From the NCBI GenBank assembly GCA_024220505.1, contig JAKZZE010000004.1:310001-374000 (forward strand): DNA of 64,000 bases, in the 5' to 3' direction. Position numbers and translations under genes: made by a program. Position 1 is the first letter of the stretch, and each line of letters starts with the position of its first letter. This document shows positions 12,087 through 24,198 of the stretch, piece by piece. Source of the DNA: Rhizopus arrhizus. Taxonomy: Eukaryota; Mucoromycota; Mucoromycetes; Mucorales; Rhizopodaceae. The notes below the pieces were generated by a model, which saw only the letters and a list, made by a program, of their open reading frames with translations, was not told the DNA's origin and searched no databases.

Positions 12087-12957
12087 ATGTCTGGTTTCAA
12101 TATTGCTACACCCTCCATGCCTACACCTGCTATGCAGACACCCTCTATACAAACACCTTCTATCCCAACCCCTCTTCACAATTCAACACCATTCGCACTT
12201 CCTTCAACACCTGCACCTTTAGATGCACCTACACCCAGTAGTAATGCCAATCCTTATGCTGTAGCTGGTATCACCCCTACTCTACAGTAAGTTATATTAA
12301 AACTTTGTGTCTTTTTTTTTTTAAATACCCAACACCATGTCAGAAACATTGTGGCCACTGTCAATTTAGATTGTCGTCTTGATTTAAAAACCATTGCTCT
12401 TCATGCACGTAATGCAGAGTATAATCCAAAGGTATAGGTTGTTTTGTATATGAGAGTTGTTTTCTTAAATGTAAAAAGCGTTTTGCTGCAGTGATTATGC
12501 GTATTCGAGAACCCAAGACGACGGCTTTGATTTTTGCTTCTGGCAAAATGGTAGTGACAGGTGCTAAATCAGAAGATGATTCCAAGTTGGCTGCTCGTAA
12601 ATATGCTCGTATCATTCAAAAGTTGGGCTTTCAGGCCAAGTTTACGGATTTCAAAATTCAGAATATTGTGGGTTCTTGTGATATCAAGTTTCCCATCCGT
12701 CTTGAAGGTTTAGCTTACTCTCACGGCCACTTTAGTTCTGTAAGTCATGTTGTTGACCATCACATTAATATTCATCGTCTTGTTAGTATGAACCTGAATT
12801 ATTTCCTGGTCTTATCTATCGTATGGTAAAGCCAAAGATTGTGTTATTGATCTTTGTTTCTGGTAAGATTGTATTAACGGGTGCCAAAGTGAGAGAAGAA
12901 ATCTATCAAGCTTTTCAAGCGATATATCCTGTACTTACTGAATTTCGTAAACCTTGA
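12087..12957 (+). CDS. TBP1: TATA-box binding protein (four exons)
   Basis: Exons 12087-12286, 12344-12431, 12479-12739 and 12787-12957 encode 239 residues. The N-terminal 65 or so residues are a low-complexity TPSxxTP repeat region ([17 protein letters not shown]). The C-terminal saddle is complete: [58 protein letters not shown], then the second repeat with [45 protein letters not shown] and a short tail ending EFRKP. Known role: general transcription factor subunit for RNA polymerases I, II and III. The 47-57-bp introns fall at phase-preserving sites. TBP ends 106 bp from the end of the convergent spermidine synthase gene. Confidence 0.97.
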
Positions 12958-13063
12958 TTTATGTTGCATGGTTGCAATATTTGTGTATAAAAATAAGAAA
13001 ATTGTATGATAATAAAAATATATATTTTAATAATGGAATGTAAAAAAAAAAAGAGGATTCAAT

Positions 13064-14091
<1,028 letters not shown>

Positions 14092-14274
14092 TCTTGATAG
14101 ATATTTTTTGATAAAAAGAAAAAGAAAGAAGAAAAAAAGTTTTTCTTTGTTTGGATATATAAAAAAAAGTTGCTGGTGTGACTATTTTTACTACAAATGT
14201 CTGTGCAAGAAAAAATGACAGAGGGGTGTAAAGAACGAGGTTTATTATAAAAAAAGTAGATGGTTTTTCTCTTT

Positions 14275-15132
14275 CTACCAACGACGATCACCTGGGAATG
14301 CTGATTGACCGTCTATAGAAAAAGAGTTAGAATAGTGAATTGTATAGTCTAAAGAACTTACACTGCATTGATCCTTGGGGTGTAAAAATACTATGAGTGG
14401 CAGGAGGTTGAGCTCCGGTCATTTGGGGTTGCATGTGGCCCGTAGAAGGTTGTATAGGACTGTGATTGAATGCGTTTGGACTTGGTGTAGAAAATTGAAC
14501 ACCGGTCATTTGAGCTTGTAAGGGTGATAGTGTAGGTGATCCAAATGGATTGTCTGGAGTAGCATTATTCCAGTGTCTTCCTGTAGGCTGAGCTGCGATC
14601 GTATGAGATCTTTGAATGCCACTGTTATAAGATGACTGTCCTGCAGCCGTTGGCACGAGAGGTGGAGGAAGAACGGAATTCACTGGGACACTGGATGGTT
14701 GGCTGTTGTATCCTGTAGAGGGTGGAAATCCAGTCATTTGGGGTTGAAGTGGTTGGTTTTGCCAAGCTGCAGGTTGTGATGATGAAAATCCAGTCTGTTG
14801 GAATCCTGTCTGGAAAGGTTGTTGTTGAGCTTGGAAGCCAGTGGGTTGTGCTTGAGCCTGGAATCCGGTGGGTTGTGCTTGAGCTTGGAATCCAGTAGGC
14901 TGATGAGTAGCTTGGAATCCAATGGGCTGATTGGCTTGGAATCCAGTGGGTTGGTGACCGGCTTGCCACTGACCAAGGGAAGGATCAGAAGAAAGTCGAT
15001 GGTTAGGCACAGGTCGAGGTCGACCGGCAGACAAAAGCTGCGTAGGTTGTTGAGCAAGAGACGGTTGAAGTTGAGCAGGTTGTTGAGCCAATTGGTGCTG
15101 AAGTTGCTGCTGTTGGAGTTGGATTTGCTGCA

Positions 15133-15163
<31 letters not shown>

Positions 15164-17799
15164 AGTACCTGTTTGCATGGCCAGTTGCTTCTGAAGCTCC
15201 AATTGCTGCTTGGTTAATTTCTGAAGTTCTTCCAACTGTCGCTGTTGTTCTTCCGCTTGACGCTGCAAGTTCATCAACTTGATCTTTTGAATTTGCTCTT
15301 CTTCAGCAATACGTTTACGTTCAGCTTCTTGAGATCTTAATTCCTCAGGAGATGGACCGGTCGGGATAGATGCTACTGGTGCAACGGGAGGAGCAGGAGG
15401 AGGGGCGGAAGTGGTCGCGGGTGTTGGCTTGAGAGGTGTTAATGTTGGGATGGGAGAAGAGCCGGAACGAGGCGCCCAAGCATCATCCGTGAATCCAACA
15501 AGGTCATTCTTTGGCTTCTCTGGCTCTTTACCCTTATCGTTGCTTGTCAATTGATTACCAATAAATTCCAACAGATCAGGATGTACATCCTTGGGTGCAG
15601 AGACAGAAGGTCTGGGTCTACCGGCTGGAGTGCTACTCTTTTTGTTTTTATTCGCCTCATCAAACTCTCTTTGAAGCCTTCTGGCTAGTTCTTCATCCTT
15701 TTCAATTTGGGATTGTCGTTTTTCTTTTATGGCTTCTTCTGGATCTTCGGATTGACCTGTCTCGATGAATCTTTCCACTCGCTGAACATGCTCTTCCTTT
15801 AGCCCTAATGTCTTCATCTGTTTGTGAGTCAATTTGGGAATATCGCTGTCATCCAACTTGTCAGCCTTGAAAGCAGAGGCATATTGAAGTGAAGATTGAT
15901 GAGGAATGCCGATGGTCATGAACCAATCGAACCAATCCCAGTTTTCATTCAACTTCTTTTCTGCAGGTCGTGTGGGCATTGGAGGTGCGATTTCTTCAGT
16001 TGTTGATGGAGTCTTGTGAAGATGTTGATTGACCCAATCGAGATCAGCCGGGGACATCTTCTCAGCGGGTACATCAATTTTGACACCATTCAATTTATGA
16101 AGACGTAATTTACCATTGTGGAAATCAACAAATTGAGCTTCCACTCGAAAGGCACCCGTGCGATCGGTCCAAGTCCTGATTTTCGAGAGATCTGGCTTTG
16201 GTAAATCCTGCTGACGGGCAGATTTGGATGACGATGTGGAAAGGGAACGAGACAAGGCAACACTTTTGCGTCTCTCTTCTTCTAATCGAGCGGCCTCGGC
16301 ACGTTTAGCAGCAGCAGCAGCTTCTTCTTGTCTACGCCGCTCTTCCTCTTGTCTACGTCGCTCTTCTTCTCTGCGTCTGTTCTCTTCTTGTTCCCTACGA
16401 ACTCTTTCTTCCTCTTCTCTTCTTCTCTCTTCCTCTCTTCGTTTTCGTTCTTCTCTTTCTTGTTCTTCTGCAATACGTCTTTGCCGCAACTCAAGTTCTT
16501 CTTGTTCACGCTGTCTTCTGATCTCCTCCACACTGTGATCCACCCTTGGCGCAGCACCTTCGTCTTCCTGTCGGTCGAATTCCACATACGAAGAAGGCAC
16601 AAGGCCGACTTCACCGTTCACCTTTTGTACACGCCACCAACCATCATCCGTCACGTAATCCAACACATACAGTTGTTCATTTTCAGCCACACTTAATTCA
16701 TCACCACCCTCCGCATGGAAATCATAAATCGAGATACCCCACTTTGGCTCACACTTCAATTCTTCCACCGCTTCTTGAACCACAGCCGCAGGCACGATCG
16801 CAGCCGCTGGGGCAGCCACTTGCTGCTGAGGACTGACTTGAGTCGCCGTGGTCTGAGCAGCACGAATGGAATCACTGATTTTCACCAGGATGGCCTTGGC
16901 TTCCGACTTGGAAGAGGCTTGAAAATCCAAGATGGCCTGTCGATCGCCTTCGACCTCAATGTGCAAATTTTTGCTGTCAAACAAGTACTTTTTCACATCC
17001 AAGATAGGATATTGTTGTACGGGTGAGGCTTTATCCGTTTCGCTTCCGTAACAAAGCATGCCGTTGCCGATAAATAAGTTGCCTTTGCCCTTCTTCTTCT
17101 TCTTCTTCACCGGGTCGTATTCGTGCACCGTCCAGGATTGTGCGTCGTCTGTGATCATGTCTCGCGTGGGACCCGTCTAAAGAGAGAAAAAAAGATCAAT
17201 AGGGGTTTCTTTTTTTTTTTTTGTTTTTTTGTTTTACAAAGTGACTAAGGACAGGTTGTACAACAGGTGAAGGAATACTGGTGGGTGTGGTAAGATGGAC
17301 AGGGGGAGCTACAGGCATCGCCTGCGGCTGCTCTTCATGTTCTTCCTCTTCTTGTTGTTGTATCTCGTACTGTTCACTTAATTGAACATAATTACTAGGT
17401 GCTAGACCTACTTGACCATGGATATGTTTAACAAGATACCAATCAGGGTCATCTCTTTCTAATAAATCCATTTCATCTCCTTCTTCAAAAGAAATTTCTT
17501 CTTCTTGTTGTGCTTGATAATCATATTCTGCACGCACTCTGCCAATAGGGGTAACCTATTATTATCTTTAGTCTATTTGTAAAACGTGTGGTTTTTATTA
17601 TTACTTCTTCTAAATATTGAGCAGGTACTAAACCAATAGGACCACCTTCTTCTCCAGAAGCTTGTTTCAACTGAGCTTTCCACCAGTCATCGTCTTCTTT
17701 CTCAATCACATACAAAATATCATTTTCTTTTACTGTAATCTCATCTTCTGTTCGAGCATCATAGTCATACAGTGCTTTACAGACTTGCACGTATTTCAT
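14275..17799 (-). CDS. SLA1: SLA1-like endocytic actin-patch adaptor (four exons)
   Basis: Exons 17605-17799, 17238-17555, 14362-17176 and 14275-14312 encode about 1,121 residues. SH3-1 (about 5-63, ALYDYDARTEDE) and SH3-2 (about 72-127, AEYDYQAQQEEE) lie at the N-terminus. SH3-3 (about 314-372) contains SIYDFHAEGGDELS. A long Arg/Glu-rich charged helix follows, then an SHD1 block (TWTDRTGAFRVEAQFVDF) and an SHD2/SAM-like block (WDWFDWFMTIGIP to RVERFIETG). The C-terminus has polyQ, a tandem PTGFQA repeat, and LxxQxTG motifs (LQPQMTG, LQAQMTG, MQPQMTG) of the kind phosphorylated by Ark/Prk kinases. Known role: links endocytic cargo and clathrin to actin assembly at cortical patches. The last 49-bp intron swaps the C-terminus to YGQSAFPGDRRW. 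Confidence 0.93.
15134..15163. repeat. CTG/CAG triplet run coding polyglutamine in SLA1
   Basis: About ten uninterrupted CTG triplets on the plus strand read as CAG glutamine codons in the SLA1-like gene on the minus strand. They lie inside a Gln-rich segment between the charged helix and the PTGFQA repeats. Near-perfect codon repetition suggests recent slippage, so length variation between strains is likely. Confidence 0.9.
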
Positions 17800-17972
17800 T
17801 ATGTTTTTTTTTTTTAGAGCAAGGGAAGAAAAGAAAAAAAAAAAAAAAGGAAAATAAGAAAAGAGTGAGTGAGAGAGAGAGAGAAAAAGCGAGTTATTTA
17901 AAAAGGGAAAAAAGACACATGCGCTGTGTTAATTAAAAAACCACCAAAAAAAAATTACGTCAATCATTTTTA

Positions 17973-19030
17973 TTATTCTTCCTTTTTAAACTTATCACTG
18001 AGGATCTCTCTGAAACCAGAGATGATTTCATTTTCACGCCTGAGTTTCTGTTCTTGTGCATGCTGCAAGACCAAACGTTTTTCTTCTGCAGAGATGACTT
18101 GGTTTTCTTTACGAAGACGAACAGCGTTCATGCGTTGGTGTCGATTACCACTCATCACAAACCCTGCCTTTTCAAATTCGGCAATCTTATCCCCACTGAG
18201 ACCGATTTCACCACGACGAGGGATACGTTTGCCTTGCTGAACATAGGCTGCCATGGCTGAACCTTCACCTGGAAGTAAAGCACTACCGTATCTAGAACGA
18301 ATCATGTCAGTCGTCGTCTCTTTTTTTCTGTTTCTATTTACTGTCTTTCGTTATGAGAGTCTGTTTCGATCAAGGGCACAGGACCCACAGGTGCTAAATC
18401 TTCCGGAAGATCCACTACATACAAACACGGTTATCCTCATCCAATTCACAACCAAGCTTGATTTACCTTGTTTCTCTACCCAAAGATCCTCAGAGTCATC
18501 AAAATCCAATCTTCTTTTCTGAACGGGCGCTTCTTCTCTTTCGGATAAGGAAGACTCGGTATCTGAATATCTTTTACTCCCCTTCTTCTTCTTGCTGCTC
18601 TTGCTGTGTTTACGATGCCTTTTGACATGTTTTCTCTTATGCCTACGTCTCTCTTCTTCACTGCTCTCTTCCTCACTTGAGTATCTACTCGGGCTGATCG
18701 ACCGAGGACGTTCGGGAGAAGCGGCCCAGATGGTCACCGTGGACTCGTTGCGTACGCGTGTTCGACTGTGGAAAAGAGATGGTTATTTTTTCTGGTAAGA
18801 AAAAGAATCACTTACTAATCACTAAAGCTTTCTCCTGGCAAGATTGGAATATTATGGATAGGTTTCAACTCTCTTCTTTCAAGATCATGATGTGGCCTGT
18901 AATGTCTTTTCGGTGGACTTTCATCTCGTCTGTCTCTTGAAGAACGTCTATAACGATGTCTATCGGACGAAGTCGATTTTTTATAATGGTCTCTTGAGGA
19001 TGTCTTTGAATGTCGTGATCTTTCAGACAT
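17973..19030 (-). CDS. NKAP family protein (four exons)
   Basis: Exons 18816-19030, 18467-18765, 18342-18414 and 17973-18291 give 301 residues. The first half is an Arg/Ser-rich domain ([32 protein letters not shown]) followed by a Lys/His-rich basic run. The C-terminal 100 or so residues are the conserved NKAP/SynMuv domain: [60 protein letters not shown] and [18 protein letters not shown]. Known role: nuclear RNA-binding and splicing-associated factor and transcriptional corepressor in animals; the fungal role is inferred to be splicing-linked. All three introns are 50-52 bp. The start ATG (19028-19030) directly precedes SERSRHSK. The stop lies about 170 bp upstream of the SLA1 start, in the same orientation. 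Confidence 0.9.
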
Positions 19031-20260
19031 TTTTAAAAAAAAAAATAGATTGTAGAAAAAAAAGAAAAAAAAAAAAAAAAAAGGACTGCGCCTTGTGAAA
19101 AAAGGCGTCAAAAGTGCATTGAGGAGGGTCCTAGTGGATTGACAAGAGGCTGTTGGTGTGGATGGCCCTATTGGATCACGCTAGCCTCTGCTGATCACTG
19201 TGTGGAAGCAAGATCTGAAAGCATTTTCCGTTCTTGGGCTCGTCTTCTTGACATCGGGTGAGGCAGAGTCTTGCATTCACATCGTTTAGGAGCGGTCTAT
19301 CAAAATTCCAACCAAACGCAAGGGCTGAAGGATCGATGAGGGAAAGGCTAGAGAGGGGGGAACGATCCATTGATAGGGTACGCTGTAAAGAGACAGGCAT
19401 CAAAACACAGGATCATCACTGCCGGTCCTGGGTATCCAGTGGGAGATCCTTTTTTCTTTGCTCAATAACAAGGTCAAGATGGAATGTATTTTTTTCACTC
19501 TTCACATGGCTCATACCATTTTAAGTGAGCTGCTCGTTGTTTGCTCTCCCTCCTTTTTTTTTTTTCCAAAAAAAAAACAAGTGACAGAGTTTCCATGCTG
19601 AGCTATCTACCATGTGGATTGTTTCAAAAGAGAGTCAAGCCAGTGGAAAGGCAAAAGAGGACGTTTGGATCTGGCACGTTCAAAACAAAAAAAGTTTTGG
19701 TTCTCAATCCTTCCTTTTTACTAGCTAGGACACAACGTGCACAAATGGGTGACGAACAAGAACACGATAGGGAGTGTCGCCAGTGGTAGAGCAGGAAAGA
19801 GTCGGTTGGATCAGAATGAGTTGATGGAAGGGATCAGAGCAATCAAAGAGAGATGGAACGGGAATGATGTTGTCTAGAAGCAGCCTTGTTTCAACCCAAT
19901 CAATTCATCTTTTATAAACCTATCCTCTACATCCTTCTCTTCACCTCATTTCACCAAAGGGGAACACAACCTGACCACTTTAAGCATGATCACTCCTGCT
20001 GCTTATTCATCATGATGAACCGCGTGCTGACACTTGTATTCACATGGCTCATACCCTCTGTTTCTGTAGAAAGAGAAGCTCTGAGGTTAAAGTCGTTTTG
20101 CTCTTTTGATAGCCTGAGCGACGGTCATCCGTGTCACACGCTGTTGTATCCAATCATTGTGCATTGTTCATTTCCCAATACAGTCCACTAGCAAAAAGAA
20201 AAAGGGGGGGGGATCCAGCATAAAGTCCTCATGAAATCATGTATAAAGAATGGACGGGTA
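19031..20260. other. Region without a recognised gene, possibly decayed
   Basis: This stretch is less AT-rich than other intergenic DNA, which suggests former coding sequence. No protein family is recognised in any frame. A 17-bp motif (TTCACATGGCTCATACC) occurs twice, near 19501 and 20039. The NKAP promoter must lie at its left edge, where A/T runs flank the NKAP start. It may include the upstream region of the broken GID8 gene at 20.3 kb. Confidence 0.35.
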
Positions 20261-20267
20261 GACCGGT

Positions 20268-20930
20268 TGTTATAAAAAGACGCTATCAAAAGAAGAATGG
20301 GAACAACAATCAGCTAAAGTCAAAGTGAAGAAACAGTAAGGTACAAAGGAGGAGGGGAAACAAGAAGTGAAAGAGAACAGAGGTCTTGATGAACTGGAAC
20401 TAGTTGAACGTGGATGCGGCAGACCAATTTCATCCAACAAAGTGGATTGGATCCCATGGTGGGTTCAGACAGCATTCAAGCATAAAGATTCGCTATGCTG
20501 TTCAATCCGTTGATGTGAACACAGCGACTTTCAACGAGTGGAACCCAGAGGTAATCCCTCTAAAGACCTTTGGACAGACAACGATGGACACGAACTGTGC
20601 TTTCAGCAACTGATCGAACTCATCCGTCAAGGCTCGCTTGAGAGAGCACTTGCAGCAGAGGAAGAGCATCCTTTGTTCTTGCTCGAGTTGGAACGGACGA
20701 TGGCCATTGAAGATTCACCGTCCTGCGGCAGCACGGTCAGCGGCAGAGAACGGCAAGGGAGCTGAACGAGGTCAGTCAGTCCAAAGAGAAAGCAGGCGAG
20801 GTGACTGGCTCAACAGGCTCGTCTGGAGCCAAGAAGAGCTGCAGAAAAAGATCCCAGAATGGAGCATTGGATCAAAGTGGGTGGTTCAGGATAAAGAAGA
20901 GGAGGTCATGTTCTGTTGGGTCCCCCTTTA
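20268..20930 (+). pseudogene. GID8: Broken GID8 (CTLH E3 ligase subunit) relic
   Basis: Recognisable GID8 blocks occur in the right order but in different frames. They are LSKEEWEQQSAKVKVKKQ (near 20277), VDAADQFH (near 20410, end of LisH), IRYAVQSVDVNTA with NEWNPEV (near 20490-20550), DGHELCFQQLIELIRQGS with LERALAAEEEH (near 20585-20665), LELERTMA, EDSPSC, QRQRTARELNE (near 20740), and LNRLVWSQEELQKKI (near 20812). At least three frame changes, a TAG inside the LisH region and missing internal segments cannot be repaired by plausible introns. The functional protein is a scaffold of the GID/CTLH ubiquitin ligase that degrades gluconeogenic enzymes. This copy looks like a pseudogene; an intact copy is expected elsewhere. 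Confidence 0.75.
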
Positions 20931-21074
20931 GACACTTTAAAAAGTTTTTCATCTGTTGGATAAAACTTGAAACTCAGTTGCCACTTTTTTTTTATTATTT
21001 ATTTTTTTTCAGAAAAAGGAAACTATTTTCCTCATGAATCTGTTTGGATGGACGGTCTTGGTAGAAAATAAGAT

Positions 21075-22067
21075 GTGAATTCTTTTTTTGATGAAAAATT
21101 AAAAACCTATTTTCTAGTTGAATTAGCCAACAAGACATTTAACTTGTACCGTTGTTCACCTTTATTTTCCTTTGACAACGACACACGCTCCAGTCGGAAC
21201 AAACCACGCAGTCTAGCCCTCTTTCTCTGTTCAGGTTTACAACTGTCGATCGCCGGCAAGACAATTCAGCAGAGTTCACGAGGAGAGATTAAGGATGTTC
21301 GATTTGAACATGCGTCGATTCCAGAAATCACCTTTTATGATCGCCAGGTCAAACCACTCAAGTTGACGATCCAGTTACGTTTTACAAAGGACAAGGCAGA
21401 CACCCAGCACATCTTTCTCTTGCTACCTGCCACTGTTCAATCGACCCACAGCCCTGATTTTACCTATTTTCCAGTGATGCTTGCCAAGGCCAAGAATATT
21501 GTGACAACGGAGGTGATGGAGTGGTTAAAAAAGAATTATGCTTGCCATATCTCACCTTTGCATGTTCCCTCACCTACCTTTCACAGTGTGATCAAGACCT
21601 GGGTGACGACCTTGTTTGAGCTGGCTCCACTGGAAGATGAACTGGTGAAAGGTAAGTGAACGGAATAAAGACGTGATCTGATGGATCTGGATAGCACCGA
21701 CTCGAAACGTACAACATTCACTCGAGATTGAATACGTGGTTCATGATTTAAAAGAGCTGGCGAATATCACTCTCAAGTTGAAAATACCAGAGGTCATCAA
21801 GATTTGTAAAAGATTAAAAGATCCTCAAGACTTTATCTTTGCCTTACAAGATCACATCCTTCACATCACAAAAATAAACGTGGGTGCCTTGGCCATCGGG
21901 AAACTCACGACGACCAACATGGGCTTGGATAAAGAAGGTCGTTTGAAGGTAAGGAATTTGAAAGAGAACGATGGAAGACTGATCTCTTTTAGATATTTGG
22001 TCATATTTCAAGAATGGATGCAGTAAAAATTGTATGTGAACTGATTGAATTAGCCAGTACAAAATAA
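21075..22067 (+). CDS. CENP-L-like kinetochore protein (Iml3/Fta1 family), 5' end uncertain
   Basis: Exons 21075-21651, 21695-21948 and 21993-22067 read as about 300 residues. The N-terminal block ANKTFNLYRCSPLFSF resembles the CENP-L opening (W/F-x-LYxxTPLYxF). DFTYFPVMLAKA, ISPLHVPSPTFHSVIKTW and the C-terminal LEIEYVVHDLKELANITLKL followed by DAVKIVCELIELAS also suit CENP-L/Iml3. Known role: CENP-L pairs with CENP-N in the inner kinetochore (CCAN). The 5' end is unresolved. The frame is open from 21075 but contains no suitable ATG there; an ATG at 21034 or 21049 with an intron ending at 21117 is possible, but only the 21049 option, with an unusual GTCTTG donor, keeps phase. Family assignment rests on motif resemblance and is moderate. 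Confidence 0.5.
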
Positions 22068-22585
22068 AAAAAATATATCTATTCTCTCCCCCTTTCTTTG
22101 ATGAGCATCATTTATTTATTTTTTTCCCAGGTTTAAATAAGAAAATGGGGATGCTATATCAAATGAAGTGATACACGTATCACTCTTTTATTGTCATCTG
22201 AGTTTTCCCATGCACGTATAATTTCTGTGTAGCATTTAATTAAAACGGCCTTTTTTTTATTTACTTTTGACAAATGTGAATGCATTGAGATGGTTTGTGA
22301 ATGAAGGTGAAAAGAGAGAATGGTGGATGAAGAGAAGGTTGGTCATTTTAAAAGTGAATGATTTACTTGTTAAATGGGGTTTGTAAAACATGAAAAAGTT
22401 TTAGTATAAATTACCCATGAACATGTGAAAATAAAGATAGTTTGCATAAAGAAGCAAACAAACCTTTCATTCACATGCAGTAGAATAAAACTCTATTTTT
22501 TTTAAAGAACAGAGTGTCACAAGCTGATCAGCTCCATTCCCCACTTCTTTTTTTATTTCACACTCTTTCTTCTTCTTTTAAACAC
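22068..22585. other. Promoter-sized intergenic region upstream of bZIP gene
   Basis: AT-rich sequence between the CENP-L-like stop and the bZIP ATG at 22586. It contains A/T runs and a TATAAATTA-like site near 22403. No ORF, RNA gene or repeat is recognised. It must include the terminator of the first gene and the promoter of the second. Confidence 0.4.
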
Positions 22586-24056
22586 ATGTCTGACTTATCT
22601 TTTGAGCATTTTGATCCTGAATATGAACTTGGCAACTTGGATGCCAATGGCAAACCCATCAAACCTCGCAAGAAGCCAGGGAGAAAACCGAATCCACCGT
22701 CTCCAGCACAACGTAAGGCACAGAACAGGGCAGCCCAGAGAGCCTTTAGGGAACGAAAGAGACGGGAGATGAAAGAAGCAGAGAGCAACAACAAGCGATA
22801 CCTTCAGATGCGTGATGAAGCACTGAAGGAATGTAAACGACTGAGGTCAAGAGTACAAGAATTAGAATATGAAAACAACTATCTCAAGGGACAACTACTG
22901 ACGTTCAAGATCACTTGTATGGCCAAGGCTGTCGACGTCCCCAAGTTTTATGACACGGGCTTTCGTGACAAGATGGGTGCGGACATTGTGACGTTTTCGA
23001 AATCAAAGGATATTCCTCAATCACTCGAGTTCTTTTTGAATCACAAACGATATATCATCAGTGGTGAACCGGACACCCTCTCCTCTCCTTCCCTCTCTTC
23101 CACCCTCTCTTCCTTTTCGATCGATGACTTGCTGAATCCAACCTTGATGCAATACATCACGCAACCTGACCTGATCACCGAATTCGTCCATCACCTCAAG
23201 GACATCCCACCCACCAGTTGGCTCGATCAACTACCGACCGAGATCACCAGCCTCATTCCTTCCGACATCCGCAACCTCTTTGCTCCCAAAGAAAGTCCAG
23301 AGAGCGATCCTGTCTCGGATGGCTTTCAACCCCAATTGGCGGTCGAAAATGATTTCTGGACAGAGACAGAAGCGACGGATCATCATAAACTCTATGTGCC
23401 AGGACCCATGCCTCCGTTAGAGGCTGTGCTAAAGATGAGGACGATCAAAGAAGAAGGAGGGGATGAATACTTGCTGACGCCAAGTAAGTCCATCCGTATT
23501 TATTTCTTATTCTCACTTTTTATCAGCTGAATTACAACGCAACGTGCCTCACGATCCACGTATCGATCTCGTTCCTGGACCGATGATGCGTGATTACATG
23601 ATTCTCTTTCAAGATTATTATGATGCCAATGAACTCTTCAATTATTTATTAGAACATGCCTTGTTCATCGGGGGTGAGTTGGGTAATCCAGACTGCTGGT
23701 TCGTGCCACCTGAATTCATCAGTCAATATTGGTTTTTATGTCCAAATTATTTACCCACCCGACTTGATAATTCGGTTCAAGTGGCCGTTGTCTTTGCACA
23801 AAAGATGATTGAGCACTTGAAGCGTAGGAAAGAGATGTACATCATGCGAGATAAACACATGGAAGAATTTCCTCAACCGACCCCCAGTGATCTCGATCCG
23901 TCACGGATACAAGATAAAATACCAGATAACGCATCATTCGGTAAGCCCATCCTTTCCATTCTATTTCTTTATCTCACTTCACTAGATCTCTTGGTCCTTC
24001 ATCATATCAATCGAGATGTACCCAGAATCATTTCACCTAATGCATTCACCGTGTAA
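22586..24056 (+). CDS. bZIP transcription factor with DUF3425-type C-terminus
   Basis: Exons 22586-23483, 23527-23940 and 23986-24056 encode 460 residues. A basic region (residues about 43-60, AQNRAAQRAFRERKRREMKE) of the Pap1/AP-1 fungal type is followed by a leucine zipper to about residue 100. The C-terminal half carries blocks typical of fungal DUF3425 bZIP factors: DPRIDLVPGPMMRDYMILFQ, YYDANELFNYLLEHALFIGG, NPDCWFVPPEFISQYWFLCP and MIEHLKRRKEMYIMRDKHME. The frame is open upstream to 22514 without an ATG, so the first ATG at 22586 is taken. Introns are 43 and 45 bp. Expected role: nuclear sequence-specific transcription factor, target genes unknown. Confidence 0.88.
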
Positions 24057-24198
24057 ACTTTCAGTGTAAATTAAATAAATCATCCTCAAATCATAAAAGC
24101 ATGAAAATGAACCAAGCCACAAAGAATGAGACCCCCCCAAAAAGAAAAAGGGCTGCGAATTCATTTTTTTTTTTTCTTTCTTTTCTTTTTTAATAAAA

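Noticed and set aside
14625..16836. Many overlapping ORFs on both strands of the SLA1-like gene
   Set aside because: They are shadows of the repetitive Gln- and Arg/Glu-rich coding sequence.
19501..20057. 17-bp repeat TTCACATGGCTCATACC as a regulatory operator pair
   Set aside because: Only two copies, about 540 bp apart in a region without a defined gene; too little to support a function.
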